Below, piece after piece: positions 34,001-41,143 of a stretch of DNA of 64,000 nt. This DNA comes from Streptomyces litmocidini (lineage in GTDB: Bacteria; Actinomycetota; Actinomycetes; Streptomycetales; Streptomycetaceae). The notes beneath the pieces were generated by a model. That model did no database searches and had not been told where the DNA came from. It was given only the letters and a program-made list of their open reading frames with translations. The stretch is taken from positions 262,761 through 326,760 of the forward strand of contig NZ_BMTQ01000002.1 in the NCBI RefSeq assembly GCF_014649755.1, read 5' to 3'. A program made the position numbers and the translations under genes. Position 1 is the first letter of the stretch; each line of letters starts with the position of its first letter.

Positions 34001-34996
34001 ATGGCCCGCACCGCCGCCCTCCCCTCCCCGACCGTCCACCGCAGCGAGCACTCCGTGACGGTGGCCGCGCCCGCCGAGACGCTGTACGCCCTCGTCGCCG
34101 ATGTGACGCGGTGGCCCGCCGTGTTCGAGCCGACCGTGCACGTGCGGCACCTCGCCCGGGAGGGACGGACCGAACGGTTCGAGATCTGGGCCGAGGTGAA
34201 CGGCGAGATCGCGCACTGGCGCTCGCGCCGCGTCCTCGATCCTCGGCGGCTGTACGTGTCCTTCCGCCAGGAGCACAGCAGGCCGCCCGTCACGTCGATG
34301 TCCGGCGGCTGGCTCTTCCGGCGGCTGGCCGACGGCCGCACCGAGATCGTGCTGCGCCACCGGTTCACGGTCGTCGGCGACGACCCGGCCGCCGCAGCCC
34401 GGATCGAGGAGGCCCTCGACCGCAACAGCGCCCGCGAACTGGGAGCCCTCGCGGCGCTCGCGGAGACCGGCCACCCCGTGGACGACCTGGTCTTCTTGTT
34501 CACGGACACGATCCCGCTCGCCGGAGCCGCCCGCGACGCCTACACCTTCGTCGAGCGCGCCGAACGCTGGGCGGAGCTGCTGCCGCACGTCGCCCGCGTC
34601 ACGCTGACCGAGCCCGAACCGGGCCTGCAGTGGCTGGAGATGGACACCGTCACGGCCGACGGCTCGGCCCACACCACGCGCTCGGCGCGGATCTGCCGCG
34701 CGCCGGAGTGGATCGCGTACAAGCAGCAGCGCACCCCCCGGCTGCTGTCCGGCCACAGCGGCGAGTGGACGTTCGCACAGACCCCCCAGGGGGCGGTGGC
34801 GACCGCACGTCACACGGTCGCCGTCGACCCGACGGGCATCACCGAGGTGCTCGGTCCCGACGCCACGCTCGACGACGCCCGTGCGTACGTGCGCGAAGCC
34901 CTCGGCCGCAACAGTCTGACGACCCTGCGCCACGCGGCCGAGGCGTCCGGCGCGGCGCGGACGGCGGACGCCGCCGAAGCGGCCGAGGCCGGCTGA
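34001..34996 (+). CDS. Didomain aromatase/cyclase (SRPBCC, ActVII-like)
   Basis: A 331-residue protein of two START/SRPBCC domains (about residues 12-160 and 165-315). The first starts HSVTVAAPAETLYALVADVTRWPAVFEPTVHVRHL, and the second shows FVERAERWAELLPHVARVTLTEPEPGLQWLEMDT and WIAYKQQR. Didomain aromatases act on C9-reduced chains, closing and dehydrating the first ring, fitting the ActIII-type reductase here. It follows the ACP by 129 bases on the same strand and is probably in the same transcript. It converges with the second DUF6081 gene. Confidence 0.94.
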   Translation: MARTAALPSPTVHRSEHSVTVAAPAETLYALVADVTRWPAVFEPTVHVRHLAREGRTERFEIWAEVNGEIAHWRSRRVLDPRRLYVSFRQEHSRPPVTSMSGGWLFRRLADGRTEIVLRHRFTVVGDDPAAAARIEEALDRNSARELGALAALAETGHPVDDLVFLFTDTIPLAGAARDAYTFVERAERWAELLPHVARVTLTEPEPGLQWLEMDTVTADGSAHTTRSARICRAPEWIAYKQQRTPRLLSGHSGEWTFAQTPQGAVATARHTVAVDPTGITEVLGPDATLDDARAYVREALGRNSLTTLRHAAEASGAARTADAAEAAEAG

Positions 34997-35011
34997 CCGC
35001 CGCGCCCGCGG

Positions 35012-35794
35012 TCAGGGCGCGTCACGGCCCTGCGAGCCCGCCGCCAGCGCCACGCGGCGGGCTCGCAGGCGCACCCCCTGGCCGTACGCCGCCGTGGCGA
35101 GCAGCCCGAGGCCGACGGCCAGCCGGTCCGGGGCCACCTCGGTGCGTGGCCCCGGCGTGGAGCGCTCCAGGCGGCGGCCGTACCGGGCGTCGGGCTCCAG
35201 GCCCGTACGGTCCACCGCGAACACCTCCTCGCCCGCGAGCAGCCAGCGGGCCCGCCCCGCCGACGCGTCCACCTCGACCGCACAGCGATGCCACGCCTCC
35301 GGTGCGCGGGGCGCCACCGGGACGGCGTACGCGAACGAGCCGTGCGTCGCACCGGGGCGGGGCAGCCGCTCGTACAGCGCCCACACGAACCCGTTCGTCA
35401 GCGCGAAGTCGAAGACCAGGCCCGAGACCATGTCCACGCAGATCAGCGCGGCCATCGCGCACGCGGGGCCGTCCCCCTCCGGGTGCCGGTCCGCCGACAG
35501 CACCCGCGCCGACAGGTCCGCCTCCGCCCGGAACGGCCCCGGCCCGCGCGCCTCCGGTTCCGCGAACGCGGCCCACCGCAGATGCGGCTCCTGCTGCCCG
35601 GCCGGCGCCCGGGTGAACACGGGCCGCTCCCCGTGCCCCGTGCCGTACCCCGACACCACGCACAGCCCGTCGCCGTCGCCGGGCGTCCACACCCGGGCGT
35701 CGCCCTGCGCGAGCCACGGCAGCGGCCGCAGCCGCCAGCGGGCCGCCCGCCCCGGAGCGGCCCAGTCCTCGTGGAAATCGTCCTCGAACAGCAT
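35012..35794 (-). CDS. DUF6081-like protein, copy 2
   Basis: A 260-residue paralogue of the protein at 27201-27965. It begins MLFEDDFHEDWAAPGRAARWRLRPLPWL and shares LRWAAFAEPE, SGLVFDFALTNGFVWALYERLPRPGATHGSFAYAVPVAPR and WLLAGEEVFAVDRTGLEPDARYGRR with it. It looks like a cytoplasmic beta-sandwich protein without obvious catalytic residues. It is expressed alone on the minus strand between the aromatase and SnoaL-like genes. Two divergent copies in one cluster suggest two related roles, for example binding different intermediates, or a heterodimer. Function unknown. Confidence 0.75.
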   Translation of the reverse strand: MLFEDDFHEDWAAPGRAARWRLRPLPWLAQGDARVWTPGDGDGLCVVSGYGTGHGERPVFTRAPAGQQEPHLRWAAFAEPEARGPGPFRAEADLSARVLSADRHPEGDGPACAMAALICVDMVSGLVFDFALTNGFVWALYERLPRPGATHGSFAYAVPVAPRAPEAWHRCAVEVDASAGRARWLLAGEEVFAVDRTGLEPDARYGRRLERSTPGPRTEVAPDRLAVGLGLLATAAYGQGVRLRARRVALAAGSQGRDAP

Positions 35795-35857
35795 GCCCGG
35801 CTCCCGTGTCGGCTCGGTGACGAGGTGGTGTGACGGAGCGAGGTTCGCCGTCCCGGC

Positions 35858-35886
35858 TCAAGCCGCAGTGGAGGCCCCTTCGAGCC
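35858..35886 (+). promoter_or_regulatory. SARP-type operator before the SnoaL-like/PPTase genes
   Basis: TCAAGCC (35858), TGGAGGC (35869) and TCGAGCC (35880) have an exact 11-bp period, 49 bases before the SnoaL-like ATG, with GAGGGT as a possible -10 element 8 bases after the last heptamer. It is one of the clearest boxes in the cluster. Confidence 0.68.
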
Positions 35887-35935
35887 CGCCCGGCGAGGGT
35901 GACGCCATCGAACGTCCCGCGCTCCGGAGGAACCG

Positions 35936-36364
35936 ATGACCGCCACCGCCGTCCGTACCGAGGTCTACGCCCAGGTCCAGCACTTCTACGCCCACCAGAT
36001 GCAGGCCCTCGACGGGGGCCGCTTCGCCGACTACGCGGCCACCTTCACCGAGGACGGCACCTTCCAGCACTCCCCCGGCGTCCAGCCGGCGGTGGGCCAG
36101 GACGGGATCGTCGCCGAACTGGTGGAGTTCCACAAGCGCTTCGAGGGCGACCCGGTCCAGCGCCGCCACTGGTTCAACCACATCGCCCTGGAGCCGCAGA
36201 GCGACGGCTCGCTGCGCTCCACCGTGTACGCCCTCGTCGTCACCGTCCGGCCCGGCGGAAAGCCCGAGATCACGCCCAGCTGCGTCGTCCACGACGTGCT
36301 GCTCGTCACCGACGAGGGAGTACGGACCCGCTCCCGCCTGATCACCCACGACCAGCTGGCCTGA
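35936..36364 (+). CDS. SnoaL-like (NTF2-fold) polyketide cyclase/tailoring protein
   Basis: A 142-residue NTF2-fold protein (VQHFYAHQMQALDGGRFADYAATFTEDGTFQHSPGVQPAVGQDGIVAELVEFHKRF, then RRHWFNHIALEPQSDGSLRSTVYALVV). Family members include SnoaL ring cyclases, ActVI-ORFA and SnoaL-like hydroxylases of aromatic polyketide clusters; the exact reaction varies and cannot be assigned here. The ATG at 35936 has GGAGG 6-10 bases upstream. The phosphopantetheinyl transferase gene follows directly. Confidence 0.88.
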   Translation: MTATAVRTEVYAQVQHFYAHQMQALDGGRFADYAATFTEDGTFQHSPGVQPAVGQDGIVAELVEFHKRFEGDPVQRRHWFNHIALEPQSDGSLRSTVYALVVTVRPGGKPEITPSCVVHDVLLVTDEGVRTRSRLITHDQLA

Positions 36365-36378
36365 CCGCCCGCGCCGCC

Positions 36379-37137
36379 GTGCGGACACCACGGGACCGGG
36401 TCCCGGACCCCGGCCGCGATCCCGGCCCCGGCCCCGAGCCGGCCCCCCGTCCCGGGCGGCCGTTGCTGGTGCACGGCACCGTCGAGGAGTGGGCGCGGGC
36501 CGCCGAGTCCCGCCGGAGCCCGCCGCACCCCGGTGACGCCGCCCGCCTGAGCGCCCTGCGCGACGACCGGCTGCGCCGCCGCTTCCTGGCCTCCCGGCTG
36601 CTGCTGCGCACCACGCTCGGCGCGCTCGCGGACCGCGACCCCGACGGGATCGTGCTCACCCGCACCGCGCTGGGCCGCCCCTACGCCCCCGACCTGCCGG
36701 AGCTTGACTTCAGCCTCAGCCACACCGGCTCCCTGCTGGCCGTCGCGGTCGTCCGCGGCGGCCGGGTCGGCGTGGACGCGGAACGGCCCGGCCGCCCCAT
36801 GTCCGTACTGGAGCACCGGATGTGCACGCCCCACGAACGTTCCGGACTCGACGCGCGAGAGCTGCGCGGCACGGCGCGCGACGCGGAGCTGCTGCGCCTG
36901 TGGACCCTCAAGGAGGCCTACGCCAAGGCGCTGGGCACCGGACTTCGGCACCCGCCCCGCACGATCGGCCTCGACCCGGCGGACCCGGCCGGCAGGCCCG
37001 CGCTGCCCGGCACGCTCCCCGGCACCCTGAGCACCGCCACCCGCACGCTGCCCGACGGGACGGTGGTCGGCGTGGTCAGCGCGAGCGGGTTCGAGCGGGG
37101 CTCCAGCCGCTCAGCCGACGATGAGCCAATTCCATGA
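36379..37137 (+). CDS. Sfp-type 4'-phosphopantetheinyl transferase
   Basis: A protein of about 252 residues with the Sfp signatures FSLSHTGSLLAVAV, GRVGVDAERPGR (the usual GVDIE has Ala for Ile here) and RLWTLKEAYAKALGTGL (W-x-KEA-x-x-K). It converts the apo-ACP to holo-ACP with CoA. The start is uncertain: GTG at 36379 lies 14 bases after the preceding stop, and the Pro-rich first 30 residues may not be translated. Its 3' end contains an 11-bp repeat pair that looks like an operator for the next gene. An in-cluster transferase suggests a self-sufficient pathway. Confidence 0.87.
   Translation: MRTPRDRVPDPGRDPGPGPEPAPRPGRPLLVHGTVEEWARAAESRRSPPHPGDAARLSALRDDRLRRRFLASRLLLRTTLGALADRDPDGIVLTRTALGRPYAPDLPELDFSLSHTGSLLAVAVVRGGRVGVDAERPGRPMSVLEHRMCTPHERSGLDARELRGTARDAELLRLWTLKEAYAKALGTGLRHPPRTIGLDPADPAGRPALPGTLPGTLSTATRTLPDGTVVGVVSASGFERGSSRSADDEPIP
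37091..37108 (+). promoter_or_regulatory. SARP-type repeat pair before the cyclase gene
   Basis: TCGAGCG (37091-37097) and TCCAGCC (37102-37108) are 11 bp apart, inside the 3' end of the PPTase gene and 48 bases before the cyclase ATG. A third related sequence, GCGAGCG at 37081, is one base out of register. Confidence 0.5.
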
Positions 37138-37156
37138 TGTCGAGGAGGAGACCCAC

Positions 37157-38077
37157 ATGACCGGAATCACCGTCGGAGCCGTCCGGCCCGAGCTGACGGA
37201 GGTCGCCGACGGGGTGTTCGCCCACGTCCAGCCGGACGGGGGCTGGTGCCTGAACAACGCCGGTCTCGTCGTCTCGGGCGACCGCGCCGCGCTCGTGGAC
37301 ACCGCCGCCACCGAGGCGCGCGCCAGGATCCTGCGCGAGGCGGTGCTCCGGGTCGCCCCGGCCGTCCCGCAGGTCCTGGTCAACACCCACTTCCACGGCG
37401 ACCACACCTTCGGCAACTTCGTCTTCCCGGAGTCCCTCGTCGTCGGCCACGAGCGCACCCGTACGGAGATGACCGAAGCCGGCCTGCACCTGACCGGCCT
37501 GTGGCCGGACGTGGAGTGGGGCGACCTGCGTCTCGTCCCGCCGGCACTGACCTTCCGCGACCGGCTCACCCTGCACGTCGGCGAGAAGACGGCCGAGCTG
37601 CTGCACCTGGGCCCGGCGCACACCAGCAACGACACGGTGCTCTGGCTGCCGGCCGAACGGGTGCTGTTCACCGGCGACCTGGTGATGAACGGGGTGACGC
37701 CGTTCTGCCCCATGGGCTCGGTCGCCGGCTCCCTCGAAGCCCTGGACACGATGCGCGCCCTCGCCCCGGAGGTGGTCGTCCCCGGCCACGGCCCGGTCGC
37801 GGGCCCCGGCGTGTTCGACGAGACCGAGGGCTACCTGCGCCTGCTCCAGGACCTCGCCGAGCAGGGCCTCGCCGAGTCCCTCGACCCGGTCGAACTGGCC
37901 CACCGCACCGACCTGGGCGAGTACGCCCGCTGGCTCGACGCCGAGCGGCTCGTTCCCAACCTCTTCCGCGCGTACGCCGAGAAACAGGGCGAGCCCCGCG
38001 GCTCCCGCGTGGACATGAGCGAACTCTTCGCCCGCATGATCGACTACCACGGCGGCCTGCCCACCTGCCACGCCTGA
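37157..38077 (+). CDS. Metallo-beta-lactamase-fold polyketide cyclase (ActIV-like)
   Basis: A 306-residue MBL-fold hydrolase with the zinc motif NTHFHGDHTFGNF (HxHxDH, here HFHGDH at about residues 76-81), LGPAHTSNDTVLWL, LFTGDLVMNGVTPF and VVPGHGPVAG. The start EVADGVFAHVQPDGGWCLNNAGLVV resembles ActIV-type second-ring cyclases of the actinorhodin pathway, which act after the ActIII reductase and ActVII aromatase; all three types are present here. The ATG at 37157 follows GAGGAGGAG. The set points to an ActIII/ActVII/ActIV-style folding route. An unrelated thioesterase role cannot be excluded. Confidence 0.87.
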   Translation: MTGITVGAVRPELTEVADGVFAHVQPDGGWCLNNAGLVVSGDRAALVDTAATEARARILREAVLRVAPAVPQVLVNTHFHGDHTFGNFVFPESLVVGHERTRTEMTEAGLHLTGLWPDVEWGDLRLVPPALTFRDRLTLHVGEKTAELLHLGPAHTSNDTVLWLPAERVLFTGDLVMNGVTPFCPMGSVAGSLEALDTMRALAPEVVVPGHGPVAGPGVFDETEGYLRLLQDLAEQGLAESLDPVELAHRTDLGEYARWLDAERLVPNLFRAYAEKQGEPRGSRVDMSELFARMIDYHGGLPTCHA

Positions 38078-38082
38078 GCGCC

Positions 38083-38125
38083 CGGCGGGTTCCCCGCCCG
38101 CCGCCCCCGGACGGGGAGCCCGCCG
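38083..38125. terminator. Bidirectional hairpin terminator
   Basis: 14-base arms (38083-38096 and 38112-38125) that pair with a single wobble, between the convergent cyclase and flavin reductase genes. Confidence 0.65.
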
Positions 38126-38133
38126 TCGCCCGG

Positions 38134-38703
38134 TCACGTGCCCGCGGCGATCCGCGCCGGTGCGGCGGCGGCCGGCAGGGAGTCCCACGCGGCGAAGGCC
38201 CCCCGCCGGTACAGCAGCGGGCGGGCCTCCTCGCGTAGCAGGACCCGCTCCATGCGGCCGATCAGCAGCCGGTGGTCACCGGCGACCAGACTCCGTTCCA
38301 GCGTGCACTCCGCGTGGCCCAGCACCCCGTCGAGCAGCACCGGACAGGCGGGCACGGACTCGCCGCGCCGCCACGCCACGCCGTCGAACTTCCGGTCCGA
38401 GCGCCCCGCGAAGGTACGCGCGAGCTCCTCGCCCCCCTCGGCGTCCAGCAGATGCAGCGCGAAGGCCTCCGCGCCGAGCACCGCGGGCAGCGTCCGGGAA
38501 CCCTCGTCCACGCAGACCAGCAGCTGGGGCGGGTCGAGGGACACCGCGCTGAACGCGGTGCAGGTGAAGCCGAGCGGTCTGCCGTCAGGGCCGGCCGTGG
38601 TCACCACCGCGACGGCCGCCGGTACGGATCCGAAGAAGTCGCGGAACGCCTCGGGCCCCAAAGCCATGCCTCTCACCGCCGTCATCTCGCACATGCGCAG
38701 CAC
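38134..38703 (-). CDS. Flavin reductase (ActVB/HpaC-like small component)
   Basis: A protein of about 189 residues of the flavin reductase-like split-barrel family (FFGSVPAAVAVVTTAGPDGRPLGFTCTAFSAVSLDPPQLLVCVDEGSRTLPAV, then FAGRSDRKFDGVAWRRG and LIGRMERVLLREEARPLLYRRG). Such proteins supply reduced FMN/FAD to two-component monooxygenases; the partner is most likely the acyl-CoA dehydrogenase-fold enzyme at 19369-20526, as ActVB serves ActVA-ORF5. The start is uncertain: GTG 38703, ATG 38694, ATG 38685 and ATG 38667 are all possible. It marks the right border of the cluster. Confidence 0.88.
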   Translation of the reverse strand: MLRMCEMTAVRGMALGPEAFRDFFGSVPAAVAVVTTAGPDGRPLGFTCTAFSAVSLDPPQLLVCVDEGSRTLPAVLGAEAFALHLLDAEGGEELARTFAGRSDRKFDGVAWRRGESVPACPVLLDGVLGHAECTLERSLVAGDHRLLIGRMERVLLREEARPLLYRRGAFAAWDSLPAAAAPARIAAGT

Positions 38704-38743
38704 CGGGGCGGACCCCCGGGGCCCTGACAGCGTCTGCGGGACG

Positions 38744-38772
38744 TCTGGAGGCCGTCTGGACTCCCGCTGGAG
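38744..38772 (-). promoter_or_regulatory. SARP-type operator before the flavin reductase gene
   Basis: On the minus strand, CTCCAGC (38766-38772), GTCCAGA (38755-38761) and CTCCAGA (38744-38750) have an exact 11-bp period, 41 bases upstream of the farthest start. It is the rightmost box and supports this gene as a cluster member. The rest of the 234-base gap (38704-38937) holds nothing else recognisable. Confidence 0.65.
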
Positions 38773-38937
38773 AAGCCGGCGCCCGGCCCTGGGCCGGACG
38801 GGTGGTGTTCATCGGAAGAACTGCGCGGCGACGGCGTCGGTCCGCGGAAACCGGGACCGCGTCAACATCATGAGAAAGGTATGTAAAGCGCGCAACCCGA
38901 AATGAACCATCCGAGAACGTCACGAAAGTGAGGGGTC

Positions 38938-39312
38938 ATGGCCACCGCCAAGGTCAAGCAGTTCTGGACCGCCTTCATCTCCGTCCTCTTCGCCCTCCTC
39001 GCCTCCGTCGGCCTGGCGAACACCGCCGCCGCGGCCGGGCAGCCCTCCGTCCAGCAGCCCGAGGAGCCGGCCGCCCCCGCAACCGTCCCCGCCGCCACCG
39101 CCGTGGAGCGCGTGCTCGCTCCCGTACCGGCACAGCGGGCGCGCCGGTGGCCGCTGGCCGGGGACCGCTCCCTGCCGCCCACCATCAAGCAGCGGATCGC
39201 CGCCGAGGCCCACGGCTCCTCCCCCTCCACGCGGCAGCGGTCCTCGTCGACCGCCGGGGTCGAGAGCGACCCGGCCGCGCTGACCGAACTCGCGCTCGCC
39301 GCCGCGGCGTAA
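38938..39312 (+). CDS. Small membrane/secreted protein (DUF6344-like)
   Basis: A 124-residue protein with an N-terminal hydrophobic segment (KVKQFWTAFISVLFALLASVGLANTAAAAG, residues 5-34) that could be a signal peptide or anchor. A Pro/Ala-rich stretch and a helical region (LPPTIKQRIAAEAHG, about 80-95) follow. GTGAGGGG precedes the ATG. I recall this as a DUF6344-type protein conserved in Streptomyces next to the DUF5324/cyclophilin genes, so core sequence probably resumes here. Function unknown. Confidence 0.72.
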   Translation: MATAKVKQFWTAFISVLFALLASVGLANTAAAAGQPSVQQPEEPAAPATVPAATAVERVLAPVPAQRARRWPLAGDRSLPPTIKQRIAAEAHGSSPSTRQRSSSTAGVESDPAALTELALAAAA

Positions 39313-39370
39313 GGCGTGGGGAGCCACGACGCGTACTCCCCGCACCCCACCGCGGAACTCCGCGGAAACG

Positions 39371-39675
39371 CCCACGGCGGAACCGGCGAGCCCACGGCAG
39401 GACCGACGCTCCCACGGCGGGTCCGGCGAGCCCGCGGCAGGACCGGCAGTCCCACGGCGGGTCCGACAAGCCCGCGGCAGGACCGACAAGCCCGGCGGGT
39501 CCGACGAACCCCCATCGGCACCCCGCAGGACCCCGCACGACCCGAGCAGGCCCCGAGTACGGCACCCGCAGGACCCGGCACGGACCAGAGCGACCCCGGC
39601 AGGGCCCGGCACGACCCCGGCAGGGCCCGGCACGAACTCGGCAGGACCCGGCACGACCCCGGCAGGACCCCCGCA
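39371..39675. repeat. Two GC-rich minisatellite arrays (20-bp and 21-bp units)
   Basis: The 377-base gap between the DUF6344-like and DUF5324 genes contains no gene. At 39371-39508 a 20-bp unit (consensus CCCACGGCGGGTCCGGCGAG) is repeated about seven times in register. At 39592-39675 a 21-bp unit starting GACCCCGGCAGGGCCCGGCA is repeated four times, the first two copies identical. Degenerate copies link the two arrays. Confidence 0.85.
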
Positions 39676-39689
39676 GGAGTGGCGGTCGG

Positions 39690-40397
39690 TCAGGGGCGCT
39701 CGTCGCGTTCGGCGGCCTCCGCGGCGGCCGCGGCATCCGCGTCCGTCTCCGCCTTCTCGTCGAGGATGGCCCCACTGCCGTCGACGGACGACAGCGAGGA
39801 GTCCTCGTCCGCCTCGCCCATCTCGGTCGGAGCGGGCGGCTCGACCAGCCAGTCGGGATTGGCCTGCTTGTCCCACCACTTCCAGGCGGTGAACACGCCG
39901 CCGACCAGTACGCCGAGGACGACGATTCCCTTGGCGACGCGTCCGGCCCTGGCCCGACGCTCGTGCTTCTTCACGATCTTCTGGATTTCCCTCGGCGTCA
40001 CCTGACCGCGCAGCGCGGCCCAGGCGGCGACGGAACGCGACCCGGCCTCCTCGAGGGCGGGACCGGTCGCGGCGACCGCGCTCTCGACGCGCGGAACGGT
40101 GTAGTCGGCCGCCTGACGGGCGGCCCGGCGGGTCTTGACCGCCGCACGGTGTGCGGCCGCGTCGACCCGTGGCGGTACACGCGGTGCGACGTACGAGTCG
40201 TACTGCGCACGAGCCTGCGTCCGGGCCTGTTGAGCGGCCTTCGAGAGCTTCGGCGCGAGCATCGCCCGCGTCTCGTGCGCGTAGTGCGCGGCCTGGTCCT
40301 TGGCCGTGCCGGCGTACGGCGCCACCACTTCCGCGGCGTGCAGGACGCTCTCCTTCGCCGATCCTGTCGCGGCGCGCACGCTGTCCATGCGGGTCAC
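39690..40397 (-). CDS. DUF5324 family membrane-associated protein
   Basis: A 235-residue protein with a long helical, Ala-rich, amphipathic N-terminal region (residues 1-140; MTRMDSVRAATGSAKESVLHAAEVVAPYAGTAKDQAAHYAHE). A basic segment, one transmembrane helix (VAKGIVVLGVLVGGVFTAWKWW, about 152-173) and an acidic C-terminal tail follow. It matches the Streptomyces DUF5324 family found divergent from the cyclophilin gene. Function unknown; the apolipoprotein-like helices suggest membrane or envelope association. Confidence 0.8.
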   Translation of the reverse strand: MTRMDSVRAATGSAKESVLHAAEVVAPYAGTAKDQAAHYAHETRAMLAPKLSKAAQQARTQARAQYDSYVAPRVPPRVDAAAHRAAVKTRRAARQAADYTVPRVESAVAATGPALEEAGSRSVAAWAALRGQVTPREIQKIVKKHERRARAGRVAKGIVVLGVLVGGVFTAWKWWDKQANPDWLVEPPAPTEMGEADEDSSLSSVDGSGAILDEKAETDADAAAAAEAAERDERP

Positions 40398-40593
40398 GGG
40401 GTTCCTCCTCCTCGGTGGCGATGTCGGTTTTTCGCCTTTCCATCCTTTTCGGAATCATGCCTCCCGGACCGGGCTCCGGCATGTGGGGCTGGCATCCGGG
40501 GCATGCGAGGATCGGACACGCCAGAGACAGACGTGGCATGACGCGGGACGACGCGCGTGGCACGACGCGAGACGACGTGGACGGAAGGCGACC

Positions 40594-41121
40594 GTGGCCG
40601 AGCAGTTGTACGCGATCCTCAAGACGAGCCTGGGCGACATCGAGGTGCGGCTGATGCCGTTCCACGCCCCGAAGACGGTCCGGAACTTCGTCGAGCTCGC
40701 CTCCGGCGGGCGCGAGTGGACGCACCCCGCCACCGGCAAGGTCTCCTCGGACCCGCTCTACGACGGAACGGTCTTCCACCGGGTCATCAAGGGATTCATG
40801 ATCCAGGGCGGCGACCCGCTGGGGAACGGCACGGGCGGGCCCGGCTACGAGTTCGCCGACGAGTTCCACCCGGAGCTCTTCTTCGACCGCCCCTATCTGC
40901 TGGCCATGGCCAACGCCGGCCCGGGCACCAACGGCTCGCAGTTCTTCGTCACCGTCGGCCCCGCCACCTGGCTGAACCGCAAGCACACCATCTTCGGCGA
41001 GGTCGTGGACAAGGAGAGCCGGAAGGTCGTGGACGCCATCGCGGCCGTCCCGGCCGACCCGCACACCGACCGTCCGCTCCAGGACGTGGTCATCGAGTCC
41101 GTGGTGATCGAGAAGCGCTGA
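40594..41121 (+). CDS. Peptidyl-prolyl cis-trans isomerase (cyclophilin)
   Basis: A 175-residue single-domain cytoplasmic cyclophilin accelerating proline isomerisation during folding. Conserved catalytic/ligand residues are visible in FHRVIKGFMIQGGDP (Arg), PYLLAMANAGPGTNGSQFFVT (Ala/Asn/Gln/Phe) and WLNRKHTIFGEV (Trp/His). The GTG at 40594 is preceded by GGAAGG. It precedes the rhomboid gene by 22 bases, the usual Streptomyces order near crgA. Confidence 0.96.
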   Translation: MAEQLYAILKTSLGDIEVRLMPFHAPKTVRNFVELASGGREWTHPATGKVSSDPLYDGTVFHRVIKGFMIQGGDPLGNGTGGPGYEFADEFHPELFFDRPYLLAMANAGPGTNGSQFFVTVGPATWLNRKHTIFGEVVDKESRKVVDAIAAVPADPHTDRPLQDVVIESVVIEKR

Positions 41122-41143
41122 GGCGGAAGGGACGGGACCTCCC

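Noticed and set aside
31075..34996. Benzoisochromanequinone (actinorhodin/granaticin-like) product
   Set aside because: FrnE-, SoxR-, ActIV- and ActVA/VB-like proteins hint at it, but no ActVI-ORF1-like dehydrogenase or ActVI-ORF2-like enoyl reductase for pyran formation was recognised. The aromatic skeleton is left open.
39371..39675. CRISPR-like array
   Set aside because: The units are contiguous 20/21-bp tandem repeats without unique spacers, and no cas genes are present.
5823..39700. Possible integrative element inserted at tRNA-Ala
   Set aside because: No integrase, excisionase or replication gene was seen, and I found no second copy of the tRNA-Ala 3' end near the right border. Location next to the tRNA is noted as a hotspot only.
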